Origin: Leptofilum sp965223525
Lineage (GTDB): Bacteria > Chloroflexota > Anaerolineae > Promineifilales > Promineifilaceae
NCBI RefSeq assembly: GCF_965223525.1
Contig: NZ_CBDCWX010000004.1
Span: 434,001-498,000, forward strand
Reading direction: 5' to 3'
DNA: 64,000 bases
Under the pieces are notes generated by a model. That model saw only the letters and a list, made by a program, of their open reading frames with translations. It did no database searches and was not told the origin of the DNA. How positions within the stretch are numbered: the stretch's first letter is position 1; every line of letters begins with the position of its first letter. This document shows, in pieces, positions 44,123-53,884 of this stretch. A program made the translations under genes and the position numbers.

Positions 44123-44308
44123 ATGACAGTAAAAGACAATCGCTTGCGGCGACAAAATGGCATCTTCTTAGGCGTCTGTGGTGGCTTGGCCGCCTGGACT
44201 GGCATCAACGTATTTTGGTTCCGACTGTTATTCGGGATCTTGCTATTGCCAGGTGGCGCGTCGGCACTACCCTATTTCATTTTGTGGCTTGTGATGCCAA
44301 AAAAATAG
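44123..44308 (+). CDS. PspC domain protein
   Basis: A 61-aa PspC domain: MTVKDNRLRRQNGIFLGVCG, GLAAWTG, then two close hydrophobic segments and LPYFILWLVMPKK. PspC proteins sense envelope stress. The frame extends upstream, but the ATG at 44123 has GGAGG five bases away and gives the canonical length. Confidence 0.88.
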   Translation: MTVKDNRLRRQNGIFLGVCGGLAAWTGINVFWFRLLFGILLLPGGASALPYFILWLVMPKK

Positions 44309-44328
44309 TTAATTGTGAATAAGTAGTC

Positions 44329-44360
44329 GTGAATTGTGAATGATTCCGTTCACAATTCAC
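44329..44360. terminator. Hairpin between convergent genes
   Basis: Perfect 12-bp arms GTGAATTGTGAA (44329-44340) and TTCACAATTCAC (44349-44360) with an 8-nt loop. AT-rich, so a weak or bidirectional terminator. It overlaps the last codons of the minus-strand gene. Confidence 0.5.
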
Positions 44361-47300
44361 AATTCCTCTAAAATCTCCCCCAACGTTTCTACCAAAAAAT
44401 CGGCGTTTTCGGCGGTAAAAACGAGCGGCGGCTTGATTTTTAGCACGTTGTGCAGTGGGCCGTCGGTGCTGATGAGGATGCCTTTGTCGCGCATTCGGTT
44501 AGCGATATATGATGCTTCCTCTGCGGCTGGTTCCAGCGTTTGCGGGTCGCGGACTAGCTCTGTGCCGATGTACAGTCCCAGCCCCCGAACATCCCCGATG
44601 AGCGGGAATTGAGTTTGCAAGTTTCGCAAACCGGCCAGCAAGTGATTGCCGACCACCAGTGCATTTTCTTGTAGTTTTTCCCGCGTTAGCACATCCAAAA
44701 CGGCCGTTCCAATGGCGCAAGAGACTGGATTACCACCAAAGGTATTGAAATATTCCATCCCGTTGGCAAACGATTCGGCAATTTCCGGCGTGGTGACCAC
44801 GGCAGCCAGCGGGTGCCCATTGCCAATTGGTTTGCCCATGGTCACGATGTCGGGCACGACCCCTTGCGTCTCAAAGGCCCACATGTGGCTGCCCACGCGA
44901 CCAAAGCCCACCTGCACCTCATCGGCAATGCAAACGCCGCCTACGGCCCGAATAATCGGGAACAGCGCCTGGAAGTAGCCGTCGGGCAGCACAATTTGGC
45001 CGCCGCAGCCCAGCAGCGGCTCACCGATGAATCCAGCAATGCCGAAGGGTTTGCCAATTCCTTTGCCCTGCGCTTGCAGCTTCTCAATAATTTCCTGAGC
45101 GTGTTGGGCGTAGCGACGGCCGTTTCCTTCATCATTCCCCCGGTACAGGCCACGGTACGGATCTGGCATTGGCAGCACATGCACATGCTGGGGTGCGCCA
45201 GCTCCACCAGGGCCATCAAACTTGTAAGAACTAATGTTGATGAGAGCGGCCGTATTGCCATGATAAGCGCCATCCAGTATCAGCAAATCCTGCTGGCCCG
45301 TGTGGGTACGCGCCAGCCGCAAGGCCAGCTCATTGGCCTCGCTGCCGCTGCACACGAAATAACAAACCGAAAGCGGCTCTGGCAGCGTGGCGGTGAGCCG
45401 GGCAGCGTATTCCACCAGGTTGTTGTGCAGGTAGCGGGTGTTGGTGTTGAGAACGGCCGTTTGCCGCTGCGCCGCCTCAACAACTTTGGGGTGATTATGC
45501 CCTACGTGTGGCACATTATTTACCGCATCCAGGTAGGGCTGGTTGTTCGCATCGTACAAATATTGCCCCTGGCCACGTATAATGTGCAGCGGATTTTTAT
45601 ACGACAAATTGAGTGACGGCCCCAGGTGCTTTTTGCGTAACGCTAAGATTTCATCTTTGCTGCGGGCTGGTGGTGGAAAATAATCATCTGGAATGCCCAG
45701 AATCAGGTTTGGATCGGGGCAGAGGCTGCGCCAAATTTCACGTTGGCTGGGAGCTGCCACGCCGGGGAAGTTGGTGGCTGCGTGCGAGTGCAGCAAGTCA
45801 CACATGATTTGCAGGTGTAGGTGGGGTGGCCAATCACCATTGGTAGGGAAGCTGCCAATTTCGGCGAATTTTTGCCCTTTGGCGATGGGTTGCCCGACGG
45901 TGAGACCATCTAGCGAGGCTTCGCTGAGGTGGCCGTAGAGCGTGTAGAAAGTCAGATCATCGCTAACGTCATGTTGCAAAACGATGATGGGGCCGTAGTC
46001 CAGGCGGACGGTGTTGTTAGCGAAGCTGTGAATTTTGCCGGGGAGGGGGGCGTGTACGGCCGTTCCCGCCGCCACAAACAAATCAATCCCCATGTGAATC
46101 GTACGCCACTCATCCCAGTCGTTGCCGGGAATGCGGAAAGCATTGGCTGAGTAAATCCGGCGCGGCTCATCGTACCGACCAATCCCTATTTTAGCCACAG
46201 AGGGCACAGAGGAATAAGAGGTTTGAGAGACCCCGCTTTGGGTCATCGTAGTGAAGAGGAGATTCGTAAATTCTTGCGTGTCATCCGGGTTTTGGAGGGA
46301 GCCGAGGAGCAAACTACCGGGCGTCAGATCAAAAACGGTTGTCGGTGTTTCTTTCCAATCCGTGTTTAACACATTGGCAAACCAACTTCTATTTTCGCGT
46401 AGCCAGTTTGTGACCTGAGGAGATTTTGCCACAGGTTCCCAATTGCAGGCGTGGCGGAAGGTGGCTTCGGCCAGCAGCGGGCTGGTTTGGGCCAGAATCT
46501 CTAATGTTTCCCAGGCGGGTGCAGCCGAAATTTGCAGATAATCGTTGTCTGGCTCTTGGGTAGCCTGGTAAGCACTCATCGTGACGCTGACGCAAAGGCG
46601 CATGGCGATGAGCGGGAACAGCAGTGCAATTTCTTGCTCACTGAGCGGATGGGCGGCGTGGTAGCCACCCACGACGTGGGCAGCCGCGGATAGCGGGTTT
46701 GGCTTGTGCAAAATGGCATAAGCGGCGGCGATGGCTAGTTCACAAATGGTGGCGGTGTGAAGCGCATCGCCAAAGTCGAAGATGCCGCTGATTTTCTGGT
46801 TGATGGTGAGAACGTTGTAGTCGTTGGCGTCGTTGTGGATGATGCTGTGGGGCAAGTTTGCCAGCCGGGGCTGCGTACGCTGCAAAAAGTGATCGAGAAA
46901 GCCCTGTACAAGCTGGCGTTGAGCACTGTCAAGAATGAATTGCAGGTAGTCGGCAATAAATCCGGCTACTTTCAAATCCCACTTTAAGTCGCGGTGAGCA
47001 GCGGGATGCTCAAAATGGGTTAGAGCGGCGTCTAGCTGGCCGAGAGTGTGGCCGAGGTGGTGCAGCAGGGCGGGGCTGTGTGGCTTGGTGTGCGCTAGTA
47101 GCTTGCCGGGCAGGTAGGTGATTAGCCTGATGGGGTAATTTGTGCCACCGGAGGCAGCGGCTTTGGGGATGGTTTGGTTATTGGCGGTTGGAACGAGTTT
47201 TGGGATGAGATTGGAGATTGGAAGCTGGAGATTGAGGTGGGTGATGAGGGCGTTCTCTAGTGCTAAAGTTTCCGGGGATTCGGTGAGCCCGGCGATTTTG

Positions 47301-47458
47301 AGGATGTATTGTGTGCCATCTACGGCCGTAAGATGGAAGTTTTGGTCGCGCTCGCTGGGTAGGGTGCGGGCGGTGACGGTGAGATTGTAATGCGTTTGGG
47401 CGAGTTGAACGGCCTCTTCCAGACTGAACGTGGGCCGCAAAATGGTAACATCAGGCAT
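44357..47458 (-). CDS. Three-domain protein: APH-type kinase, M23 peptidase fold, class III aminotransferase
   Basis: A 1033-aa fusion. Residues about 25-330 are an APH/choline-kinase-like domain (catalytic IIHNDANDYNVL, then GIFDFGDA). Residues about 420-570 are an M23 domain with HMGIDLFVAAGTAVHAPLPG and the HLHLQI zinc motif. Residues about 600-1030 are a class III PLP aminotransferase (VCSGSEANELALRLARTHTG, IADEVQVGFGRVG, Lys in VTMGKPIGNGHPLAAVV), close to ethanolamine-phosphate lyase-like enzymes. An upstream start at 47521 is possible; the ATG at 47458 follows GAAGGGGG and is chosen. The architecture is known from other bacteria; the substrate is not. Confidence 0.88.
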   Translation of the reverse strand: MPDVTILRPTFSLEEAVQLAQTHYNLTVTARTLPSERDQNFHLTAVDGTQYILKIAGLTESPETLALENALITHLNLQLPISNLIPKLVPTANNQTIPKAAASGGTNYPIRLITYLPGKLLAHTKPHSPALLHHLGHTLGQLDAALTHFEHPAAHRDLKWDLKVAGFIADYLQFILDSAQRQLVQGFLDHFLQRTQPRLANLPHSIIHNDANDYNVLTINQKISGIFDFGDALHTATICELAIAAAYAILHKPNPLSAAAHVVGGYHAAHPLSEQEIALLFPLIAMRLCVSVTMSAYQATQEPDNDYLQISAAPAWETLEILAQTSPLLAEATFRHACNWEPVAKSPQVTNWLRENRSWFANVLNTDWKETPTTVFDLTPGSLLLGSLQNPDDTQEFTNLLFTTMTQSGVSQTSYSSVPSVAKIGIGRYDEPRRIYSANAFRIPGNDWDEWRTIHMGIDLFVAAGTAVHAPLPGKIHSFANNTVRLDYGPIIVLQHDVSDDLTFYTLYGHLSEASLDGLTVGQPIAKGQKFAEIGSFPTNGDWPPHLHLQIMCDLLHSHAATNFPGVAAPSQREIWRSLCPDPNLILGIPDDYFPPPARSKDEILALRKKHLGPSLNLSYKNPLHIIRGQGQYLYDANNQPYLDAVNNVPHVGHNHPKVVEAAQRQTAVLNTNTRYLHNNLVEYAARLTATLPEPLSVCYFVCSGSEANELALRLARTHTGQQDLLILDGAYHGNTAALINISSYKFDGPGGAGAPQHVHVLPMPDPYRGLYRGNDEGNGRRYAQHAQEIIEKLQAQGKGIGKPFGIAGFIGEPLLGCGGQIVLPDGYFQALFPIIRAVGGVCIADEVQVGFGRVGSHMWAFETQGVVPDIVTMGKPIGNGHPLAAVVTTPEIAESFANGMEYFNTFGGNPVSCAIGTAVLDVLTREKLQENALVVGNHLLAGLRNLQTQFPLIGDVRGLGLYIGTELVRDPQTLEPAAEEASYIANRMRDKGILISTDGPLHNVLKIKPPLVFTAENADFLVETLGEILEEL
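46194..46212. repeat. Dispersed repeat inside a coding linker
   Basis: GCCACAGAGGGCACAGAGG, the same family as the intergenic copies at 13732, 43907 and 61517, falls inside the fusion gene between the kinase and M23 domains, encoding part of SSVPSVAKIG. Confidence 0.6.
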
Positions 47459-47461
47459 AAA

Positions 47462-47494
47462 AATACCCCCTTCGGTAAATTTGAAGAGGGTATT
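47462..47494 (-). terminator. Hairpin overlapping the ribosome-binding site of the fusion gene
   Basis: On the minus strand AATACCCTCTTC and GAAGGGGGTATT form a 12-bp stem (one G-U) followed by TTTATG. It lies 31 bp after the upstream stop and includes the GAAGGGGG ribosome-binding site of the next gene, so it can terminate and also mask translation. Confidence 0.55.
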
Positions 47495-47524
47495 GTAAAA
47501 CGTAGAGACATTGCCTTGCAATGT

Positions 47525-49723
47525 TTATGGATAAACGATTTCCTCGCTGCTGGTCAAATCAATGGCGAAGCCTGTAAAGGTAGGCATCGCTAGAATGTGG
47601 AGGCGCGTGTCACCGACCCCGTCGTCTGCTAAGTAGGCCAGCTGCATGACTAGCATGGGTTGGTCGCTGCCCACAACTTCACGCATGAGAGTTGGGCTTT
47701 CGCTAAAGGTGAAGGTATGAGTGCCAGCGTGGCCATCTAGCACAATTTCTTCGCCCAGCCCATCTATCGGCACGCGACCAAAGTTAGCCATGTCCCACTC
47801 AGGATGGGCATACAGGGGTTTCAGCGTCACGGCTTCGTCCACAGCAAATTGGTAGCCAACGGTGATTTCTAGCGTGATGGGAGCATCCGCCGAGCTGCGG
47901 GCTTCTTGCGTAGCGGCAATGAGCCAGACGCCGTTGGGGGCGGGTTCGGGATTGGTAACGGCCGTTTCCACCACAATTTCTTGCAGCACCAGAGAATCCT
48001 GCCGAACGCCCGTCGCCGCATCGTATTGGATGACGACGATCTCGTACACGTCATCTGCCAGCGTTTCAGGGACGGCTACTGTCACATTCATTTCTTCGGA
48101 AAATGGTTGATCTGTCTGGCTAAGCACGTTGCCATTGGCATCGGTGAGATGGACGGCGACGTTGATAGCCGATTCTGGTTCACCTTCCCAAAACAGGGCG
48201 ACGTCCACCGTGCCGCCCGCGCTGATCAGCGTCGCCGAGAGTTGATGTCTCGTGAGCAGTAGCTCATCATTGAAGGAAGAGAGGCCAGCTTCCGTTTGCT
48301 GCTGTTCAAGGCGGGCAATTTCTGCCTCAATTTGATTCAGAGCCTGTTCTGCGAGAGGCCGTTCATCATCACTTGCCTGGGGCAGATATGCCAGAATTTC
48401 ATCTCGGTAATTTTGCAGAATGATGAGTTGGGTTTCTGTGGGAACGGCCGTTGGCAGGCGGCCTGTATCCAAATCAACCAACTGGCCATCGCTGGTGAGC
48501 GGCCATTCCAGAGTAGCTTCATCCACCCAGCCCTGGCCCACGTCGGGCACGGAGACATACTGCCAGGTCGTGCCATCGTGAGTGACGGGCAGTTGATTGT
48601 TCATGAGACCACTTAACGTGAGCTGTGCACCTGTGGTCAGGGTTGCCACTTGTTCGCCGTTAGGGGCATCCAGCAGTGGCGTGTTGGCTGTTATGCGCCC
48701 TTCAGGCAGCACAAAGGCGACGCTGGTTCCGTCTGGCAGGTGTGTAAACTGCTCCTCTGGCAAATCTGCGTTGGTCATGATTTGGTGGCTCACGCGCTCC
48801 AGGCGGCGTAGCAATGTTTCACCGTCGTAATCGGCCACTTCAACGACGGTGTGGTTGTTGCTATCTAGCTTTACCAGCCGATATTGGCTGCTAGCGGTGC
48901 CATCCTGGTTGGGTGAATAGTTGATGTGGTAGATAGTGAGGGAACGGCCGTTCGCTGTCGTTTCTGTGTCAATCAAGGAAACACCCCAACCATATGGTTC
49001 ATATTCTCCACCCCGGCTGTTAACGTCCAGCGGCGGCTCCGCCAGATATTTGGCCACACATTCTGCTCCTTCACAGTCCCAGTCCAGCTGCAAGACCGAT
49101 TCCATCAGGCCTCCCCAGCCAATATCGTCATAAAATGGCGGGGTGGTGGCACTGCCTGCCCAGCCTTCGGCCTGGGCCAGCGCGTGGTAAACATCAAAAT
49201 ATTGCAGGGTAACCGTATCCATCTGCTCGACGCTGCTATTGTAGGTGCCGCGCCAGAGGAATTGGCCATCGCTCTGGGCAAACACGCGCTGCTTGCCTGT
49301 AGCGTCTACCAGTTCGCCCCGGAAGAAGGTGCCGTCGAGCGATTGCCATGATTCGGCCGTTAGCTCTGCCCAGCCAGCGTCAAATTCAACCCACATGGGC
49401 AGTTCAATTCGTAGCTGGTCGTACACAATAAATTCATTACGACCAGGCACATCAACAGGCCTCATTTGGGCATTAATTGGTGCTGGCTGCGGCCGTAGGC
49501 TCACCCAGCTAAACCAGACTATGAAGGCTAAGGTGGCAAAGGCAACGGCCGCTCCTGCTAGTCGCCCCAAATTAGCCAGGGAGAAGGTGGGGTTTTCATA
49601 CTGATTCAGCAGATTGCGGCGCAATTCTTGCTTGAAAGCGCGGCGGGGATACGGCCGTTCGTCACTTTGTTGCAATTCATCAATCAACTCATCAAATTGG
49701 TTCAGGTTATCGTTACGAGACAT
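47525..49723 (-). CDS. Membrane protein with SH3-like domain, probable anti-sigma partner
   Basis: A 732-aa protein. The first 45 residues are charged and cytosolic (FDELIDELQQSDERPYPRRAFKQELRR), followed by one transmembrane helix at about 53-73 and a large outer part. That part includes an SH3b-like stretch (about 340-400: ANTPLLDAPNGEQVATLTTG, WQYVSVPDVGQGWVDEATLEW) and a helical segment (about 430-470). It overlaps the ECF sigma factor stop by 11 bp, the standard position for an anti-sigma factor. No ZAS zinc motif was seen, so this role is inferred from position and topology. Confidence 0.72.
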   Translation of the reverse strand: MSRNDNLNQFDELIDELQQSDERPYPRRAFKQELRRNLLNQYENPTFSLANLGRLAGAAVAFATLAFIVWFSWVSLRPQPAPINAQMRPVDVPGRNEFIVYDQLRIELPMWVEFDAGWAELTAESWQSLDGTFFRGELVDATGKQRVFAQSDGQFLWRGTYNSSVEQMDTVTLQYFDVYHALAQAEGWAGSATTPPFYDDIGWGGLMESVLQLDWDCEGAECVAKYLAEPPLDVNSRGGEYEPYGWGVSLIDTETTANGRSLTIYHINYSPNQDGTASSQYRLVKLDSNNHTVVEVADYDGETLLRRLERVSHQIMTNADLPEEQFTHLPDGTSVAFVLPEGRITANTPLLDAPNGEQVATLTTGAQLTLSGLMNNQLPVTHDGTTWQYVSVPDVGQGWVDEATLEWPLTSDGQLVDLDTGRLPTAVPTETQLIILQNYRDEILAYLPQASDDERPLAEQALNQIEAEIARLEQQQTEAGLSSFNDELLLTRHQLSATLISAGGTVDVALFWEGEPESAINVAVHLTDANGNVLSQTDQPFSEEMNVTVAVPETLADDVYEIVVIQYDAATGVRQDSLVLQEIVVETAVTNPEPAPNGVWLIAATQEARSSADAPITLEITVGYQFAVDEAVTLKPLYAHPEWDMANFGRVPIDGLGEEIVLDGHAGTHTFTFSESPTLMREVVGSDQPMLVMQLAYLADDGVGDTRLHILAMPTFTGFAIDLTSSEEIVYP

Positions 49724-50276
49724 GGGGATTCACCTCTCTGGCTGTGGGCAGCTCCTGCGCTAGCTCGGTACGAAGCCGGCTCAGGGCACGGTGCAGCCGC
49801 ACGTAGACAGTGCTGGTGGAACAGGCCAAAATTTTGGCAACATCTTCGCTAGGCAGCTCTTCCAGATAGCGCAGGACAATGATGTCGCGGTCTTTGGGGC
49901 GCAAGCGGGCCAAGGCTTGTTGGACGGTATGGCTGGTTTGGCGAGACTGCACGGCCGTTTCTGTTGCCCGCAGTTCTGTACTGCCAAACCACTGGCCGGG
50001 TGAGAGCCACTTTTGCCGCCGCAGCCGAGAGAGCGCCTCGTTGCGGGCAATGCGGTAGAGCCAGGGGCCAAAGCCGTGATCTTGCCATTTGTACCGTCGG
50101 ATTTTTTCCAATGCTTTTTGGAAGGTAACAGCCGTCACATCCTGAGCCGCCGCATCATCCTGCATGAGCCGGGCCGTGTAGGCAAAAATGCGGTTCACGT
50201 AATGGTCATACAGCACCCCGAACGCTGCCGGGCCTTGCCGAGCCTGTTCGACAAGCAATTTTTCGTTATCAAGCAT
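49713..50276 (-). CDS. RNA polymerase ECF-type sigma factor
   Basis: A 187-aa sigma factor. Region 2: AAFGVLYDHYVNRIFAYTARLMQDDAAAQDVTAVTFQKALEKIRRYKWQDHGFGPWLYRIARNEALSRLRRQ. Region 4: AVQQALARL-type helix (TVQQALARLRPKDRDIIVLRYLEELPSEDVAKILACSTSTVYVRLHRALSRLR). A TTG 14 codons upstream is possible, but the ATG at 50276 with GAGG six bases away is preferred. It is expected to be held by the downstream membrane protein and released on an envelope signal. Confidence 0.9.
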   Translation of the reverse strand: MLDNEKLLVEQARQGPAAFGVLYDHYVNRIFAYTARLMQDDAAAQDVTAVTFQKALEKIRRYKWQDHGFGPWLYRIARNEALSRLRRQKWLSPGQWFGSTELRATETAVQSRQTSHTVQQALARLRPKDRDIIVLRYLEELPSEDVAKILACSTSTVYVRLHRALSRLRTELAQELPTAREVNPHVS

Positions 50277-50380
50277 AAAAACCTCAGGTTTTTGAGATTG
50301 GTTGATTAAAATCGCCAATCTCTGTTTCTGCCTGTATAACGAATAAGAGAGGAAAATCTTTCAAAATTGGTGAGATTAGG

Positions 50381-53300
50381 CTAGTTGATGTGTTGTTGCC
50401 ACTGTTCATAGCTGGACACGACGCGATTTTCTAGCAGTTTAGACTTTTGTTGGCGAGCCTGTGACAAACCGCTTTGGTAATGTTTCTCAATTTTCTGGGG
50501 TGATTGCCCAGTTTTTTGGCCAAATTCAGCCATGATTCGGTGATATTCTGGTTTAAAGTACCGCTCTTCAGTTTGCTCAATTTGGTCTTTGGCTTCGGTC
50601 AGCAGTTGCTGCGCCTTGTCGGTTTTGCCAAGTTTAACGCAAAAATCGGCGATGGTAATGAGGCGGGATGGAATCATGAGTGTGTAGCCAACTGTTTTTC
50701 CAACGGAAACGGCCGTTTCCATCTGTTCACAACCTTCTTTTATACAGGCGAGATTGTCTGAATGGCGAACGGCCGTTGCCCAGCCCAGGTAAAAGTGCGC
50801 CTGTGCCTGATCCAGCATGAACCCATTTTTGCTGGCAACTTCAAGAAGCTCCTCAGCATAGTTTTGCACGGCGTCAATATTTTGCCTCAAAAAATGAAAC
50901 TCGCAGCCTGCGGTCATGAGCGCATAGCTGTGCATGAAAGGGTGATTCAAGCGTTTGGCTAGGGCAATCGCTTGTTCGGCATGGTGTTGAGCCGCCTCTG
51001 CCTGACCTAGATAAAGTAAGTTGGCGGCCGTCCAGAAGTGACCCGTAACGCCAGCGTCCAAACCGAATTCCCACAGCAGCTTGCCGTGCTTTTCTTGCTG
51101 GTAATTTGTGGCGATGTGGCGACTGTGTTGCAGTGACGTTTCAAAGTTTCCCAAAAAAATGTTGGGTACGCACAGCAGCAAATGCCCCAATAGTTGGGTG
51201 GTTTCATCGTCGCTGGCTTGGGTAAGGGCAGACGTTTTTTGCGCTAGCGCCAGGGCTTGCTGGTGGCTACCAATGGTGATGTCGTAAGAAACCAGCCAGG
51301 CTAAAACAGGAATGAGCAGCGGTGTAGCGCCGCCTGCTTGCTCTATTTGCTCACAAATGGCGTGGGCGCGTTGGTAAAGTTTACCCACTTCAGGATGTGC
51401 ATACCCTTTTAGGGCAACCAATGGCGTACCCAACGCGGTAAGCAGCGTCAGCTCTTGCTGCACGTTTTCTGGCGAAGGGGGCAACTCTGCCAGCAAGTTG
51501 AGTGCTTGCTGGTAATGGATGGCAGCTTCCTGGTTTGCCGCTAGCTTAAAGGCATGGTCGCCAGCCATTTTGTGGTAGGTAATTGCTTTTTGCGATTGCT
51601 TTGCTTCTGCAAAATGCCAGGCTAGGGTAGCGACAATAGCTGAATCTGAGCCATGCGCCTCTTTTTGTTGGTAGAGTGTTTCGAGCAGCTCCCCGGTTTT
51701 GTGATGCAAGGTAGCGCATTCGATGGGGTCGAGACGGCCGTATAAATAGCGCTGGAACAGGCTGTGCCGAAAGGTATAGCGGGAAATGGGCTGACCGTTT
51801 ACCCGCTGGCGACCAGTGGCGCGCACTAGCCGATGGATGCGCCCCAAATCCTGGCTGAGCTGGCGCAACAATGTTTGCGGATTGGCATTGACCATTTCGG
51901 CCACTGTTTCGGCGATGAACTGTTCACCCTGAACGGCCGCTGCCGACAAAATATGCTGCATGGGGATGGGTAGCCGTTCAATTCGTTCGGCAATCATCGC
52001 TTCGGCACGGGCTGGCAACAGTTCCCAGGTGATGGATTGTCCAGCTTGCCAAAAACCTTCGCCGCTTCGCTTCAGGTCGCCCCGTTCTTTAAGCGCAGCG
52101 ACCAATTCAACGGTAAACAGGGCGTGGCCTTTGGTTTGCTGGTGCAGCGTTTGCCGAAACGACTCATCGAGCTGGTTGGGTTCATAATCGAGCCAGGCAT
52201 TGACAAACGGCCGTCCATTAGCTTGGTTCAGCACAATATTTTCGCTACAGACGGACTGTAGCTCATGTACCAGCCGCAGCAAGGGGTGACGTTCGCCCAG
52301 TTGGTTGGGACTGCTTGCTTCTTCGGGGCGGTAGGCACCAACAATAAGAATCGGGTAGCCAACCATTTGACGGCTTAGATGAAAAAGCAAATCTACAGAG
52401 CCGGGATCAATCCATTGCAAATCATCCAGCAGCAGCAAAATGGGTGCGTGCCGCGACATTTTTTGCAAAACATGGGTTGCTTGCTCGAACAAGATGAATT
52501 GGGGCAGGGCGGCTGCAGACGGGCTATTTTTTGCCGTCATTTGGCTTTGCGTAAATAACACGCCAGCCAGATTTGCCCCGTGTTGCTGCAAAATTTGCTG
52601 TGCTTTCTCTTGTAGCTGCCACAGGCGAACGGCCTGCGGGCGACTGAGCAGCCCACTGTGCCAGTGGGGTTCAATATTGCCTGCCAGCATGGATACGGCC
52701 GTGCGGAACGGGGCATATGGATTGCTGCTGCCTACATGCGCTGGGCAGTTGCCAAACAGGCACAAAAGCTGCGGAAAGTGGATTTGCGCCTGTTGGGAGA
52801 ACTCTCGCAGCAACATTGTTTTGCCGCTGCCCGCTTCACCAATAATGAAAACAGTACCGCCCTGCCCGGCAACGGCCGTTTCTAACTGTTTGTGTAACGC
52901 AGCTAATTCGCTCTGACGCGCCACAAAAGGGTGGGACGGCACGGCCGTTGGCTCCTCCAAATAGGCGGGAAGCACGTTTGTAGATTGCTCAAAAACACCT
53001 TTCACAATTTGTTGATAGAGTCGAACAGTTTCCGGTTCTGGTGCGATTTGAAGCTCAACCGACAGGTCGGTTTTGAGCCGTTCGTATTGGCGGATGGCGT
53101 TGGTGCGCTGCCCGATGCGAGCTAGCAAGCGCAGCATTTGGCGCTGGCCGGGTTCGTGCCACGGCTCCAATTCGGTTTGCCGCTGGGCAAAATGGAGGGC
53201 GTCTTGGTATTGATGCTGGGCTTCATAATGGCGGGTTAAGCGATTGAGTAGGCGCAGTGCCTGTCGCTGGTATTGCTCCCTTTTTAGCAGCGCCCACTCT

Positions 53301-53749
53301 TCAAAGGCGATGCTGTCGTGAATGGAGAACCCTTCTAAAAAACGGCTGTTTACCAATTTTACAGCTTGTTCCATTTGGGCAACGGTTGGTTCTGGATTTT
53401 CCACCAACTGTTCAAAGTGACGTGCATCTACAAATGCGGGGCTGGCTGTGTTAAATTGCAATGTTTGGCGGCTAATGTGGAGGTAACGGCCGTCTGCATC
53501 GGCGATGACTTGGCGCAAATTAGCCAAAGCACGGCGCAGGTTGGCCCGTGCCTTTGCCTCTGGCATGTTGGGCCAAAGTAGCCCTGCTAGCGCCTCGCGC
53601 CGGAAGGGCCTAGCCTGCTCGACTGCTAGGTAGATAAGCAAGGCTCTCACTTTGTCTGATAAGAAACTGGGGGTGGGACGGCCGTTTGCAGCCGGTTCAC
53701 TTAACTCGATTCGCGGGGAACCAAAGAGGAAAATTTTTAGCGTGGACAC
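50381..53749 (-). CDS. BTAD/SARP-like transcriptional regulator with AAA ATPase and TPR domains
   Basis: A 1122-aa regulator. The N-terminus has a winged-helix and BTAD domain (about 1-250: REALAGLLWPNMPEAKARANLRRALANLR, EPWHEPGQRQMLRLLARIGQRTNAIRQYERLK). The AAA/STAND domain has Walker A IGEAGSGKTML (about 305) and Walker B ILLLLDDLQWID (about 450). The C-terminal half (about 690-1122) is TPR-like helices. The TTG at 53755 lies too close to GGAG; the GTG at 53749 has correct spacing and is chosen. Eleven or so ACGGCCGT/near copies occur inside. Targets unknown. Confidence 0.88.
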   Translation of the reverse strand: MSTLKIFLFGSPRIELSEPAANGRPTPSFLSDKVRALLIYLAVEQARPFRREALAGLLWPNMPEAKARANLRRALANLRQVIADADGRYLHISRQTLQFNTASPAFVDARHFEQLVENPEPTVAQMEQAVKLVNSRFLEGFSIHDSIAFEEWALLKREQYQRQALRLLNRLTRHYEAQHQYQDALHFAQRQTELEPWHEPGQRQMLRLLARIGQRTNAIRQYERLKTDLSVELQIAPEPETVRLYQQIVKGVFEQSTNVLPAYLEEPTAVPSHPFVARQSELAALHKQLETAVAGQGGTVFIIGEAGSGKTMLLREFSQQAQIHFPQLLCLFGNCPAHVGSSNPYAPFRTAVSMLAGNIEPHWHSGLLSRPQAVRLWQLQEKAQQILQQHGANLAGVLFTQSQMTAKNSPSAAALPQFILFEQATHVLQKMSRHAPILLLLDDLQWIDPGSVDLLFHLSRQMVGYPILIVGAYRPEEASSPNQLGERHPLLRLVHELQSVCSENIVLNQANGRPFVNAWLDYEPNQLDESFRQTLHQQTKGHALFTVELVAALKERGDLKRSGEGFWQAGQSITWELLPARAEAMIAERIERLPIPMQHILSAAAVQGEQFIAETVAEMVNANPQTLLRQLSQDLGRIHRLVRATGRQRVNGQPISRYTFRHSLFQRYLYGRLDPIECATLHHKTGELLETLYQQKEAHGSDSAIVATLAWHFAEAKQSQKAITYHKMAGDHAFKLAANQEAAIHYQQALNLLAELPPSPENVQQELTLLTALGTPLVALKGYAHPEVGKLYQRAHAICEQIEQAGGATPLLIPVLAWLVSYDITIGSHQQALALAQKTSALTQASDDETTQLLGHLLLCVPNIFLGNFETSLQHSRHIATNYQQEKHGKLLWEFGLDAGVTGHFWTAANLLYLGQAEAAQHHAEQAIALAKRLNHPFMHSYALMTAGCEFHFLRQNIDAVQNYAEELLEVASKNGFMLDQAQAHFYLGWATAVRHSDNLACIKEGCEQMETAVSVGKTVGYTLMIPSRLITIADFCVKLGKTDKAQQLLTEAKDQIEQTEERYFKPEYHRIMAEFGQKTGQSPQKIEKHYQSGLSQARQQKSKLLENRVVSSYEQWQQHIN
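50705..50720. repeat. Example of the iterated octamer: 16-bp extended palindrome in a gene
   Basis: GGAAACGGCCGTTTCC, identical to 7832-7847, inside the TPR part of the BTAD regulator. Another core copy lies about 60 bp away (50769). Confidence 0.8.
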
Positions 53750-53884
53750 AACCAAACTCCTTTGCCGAAGCCACTATCTCATTTTAATCGCACGAAAAGC
53801 ACCAATTCAACTGACAAAAATCACTAAATTGGCACATTTACTGGACACTTTTGTAAAGGTTAAACGTTGTTTGAACACGTATAG

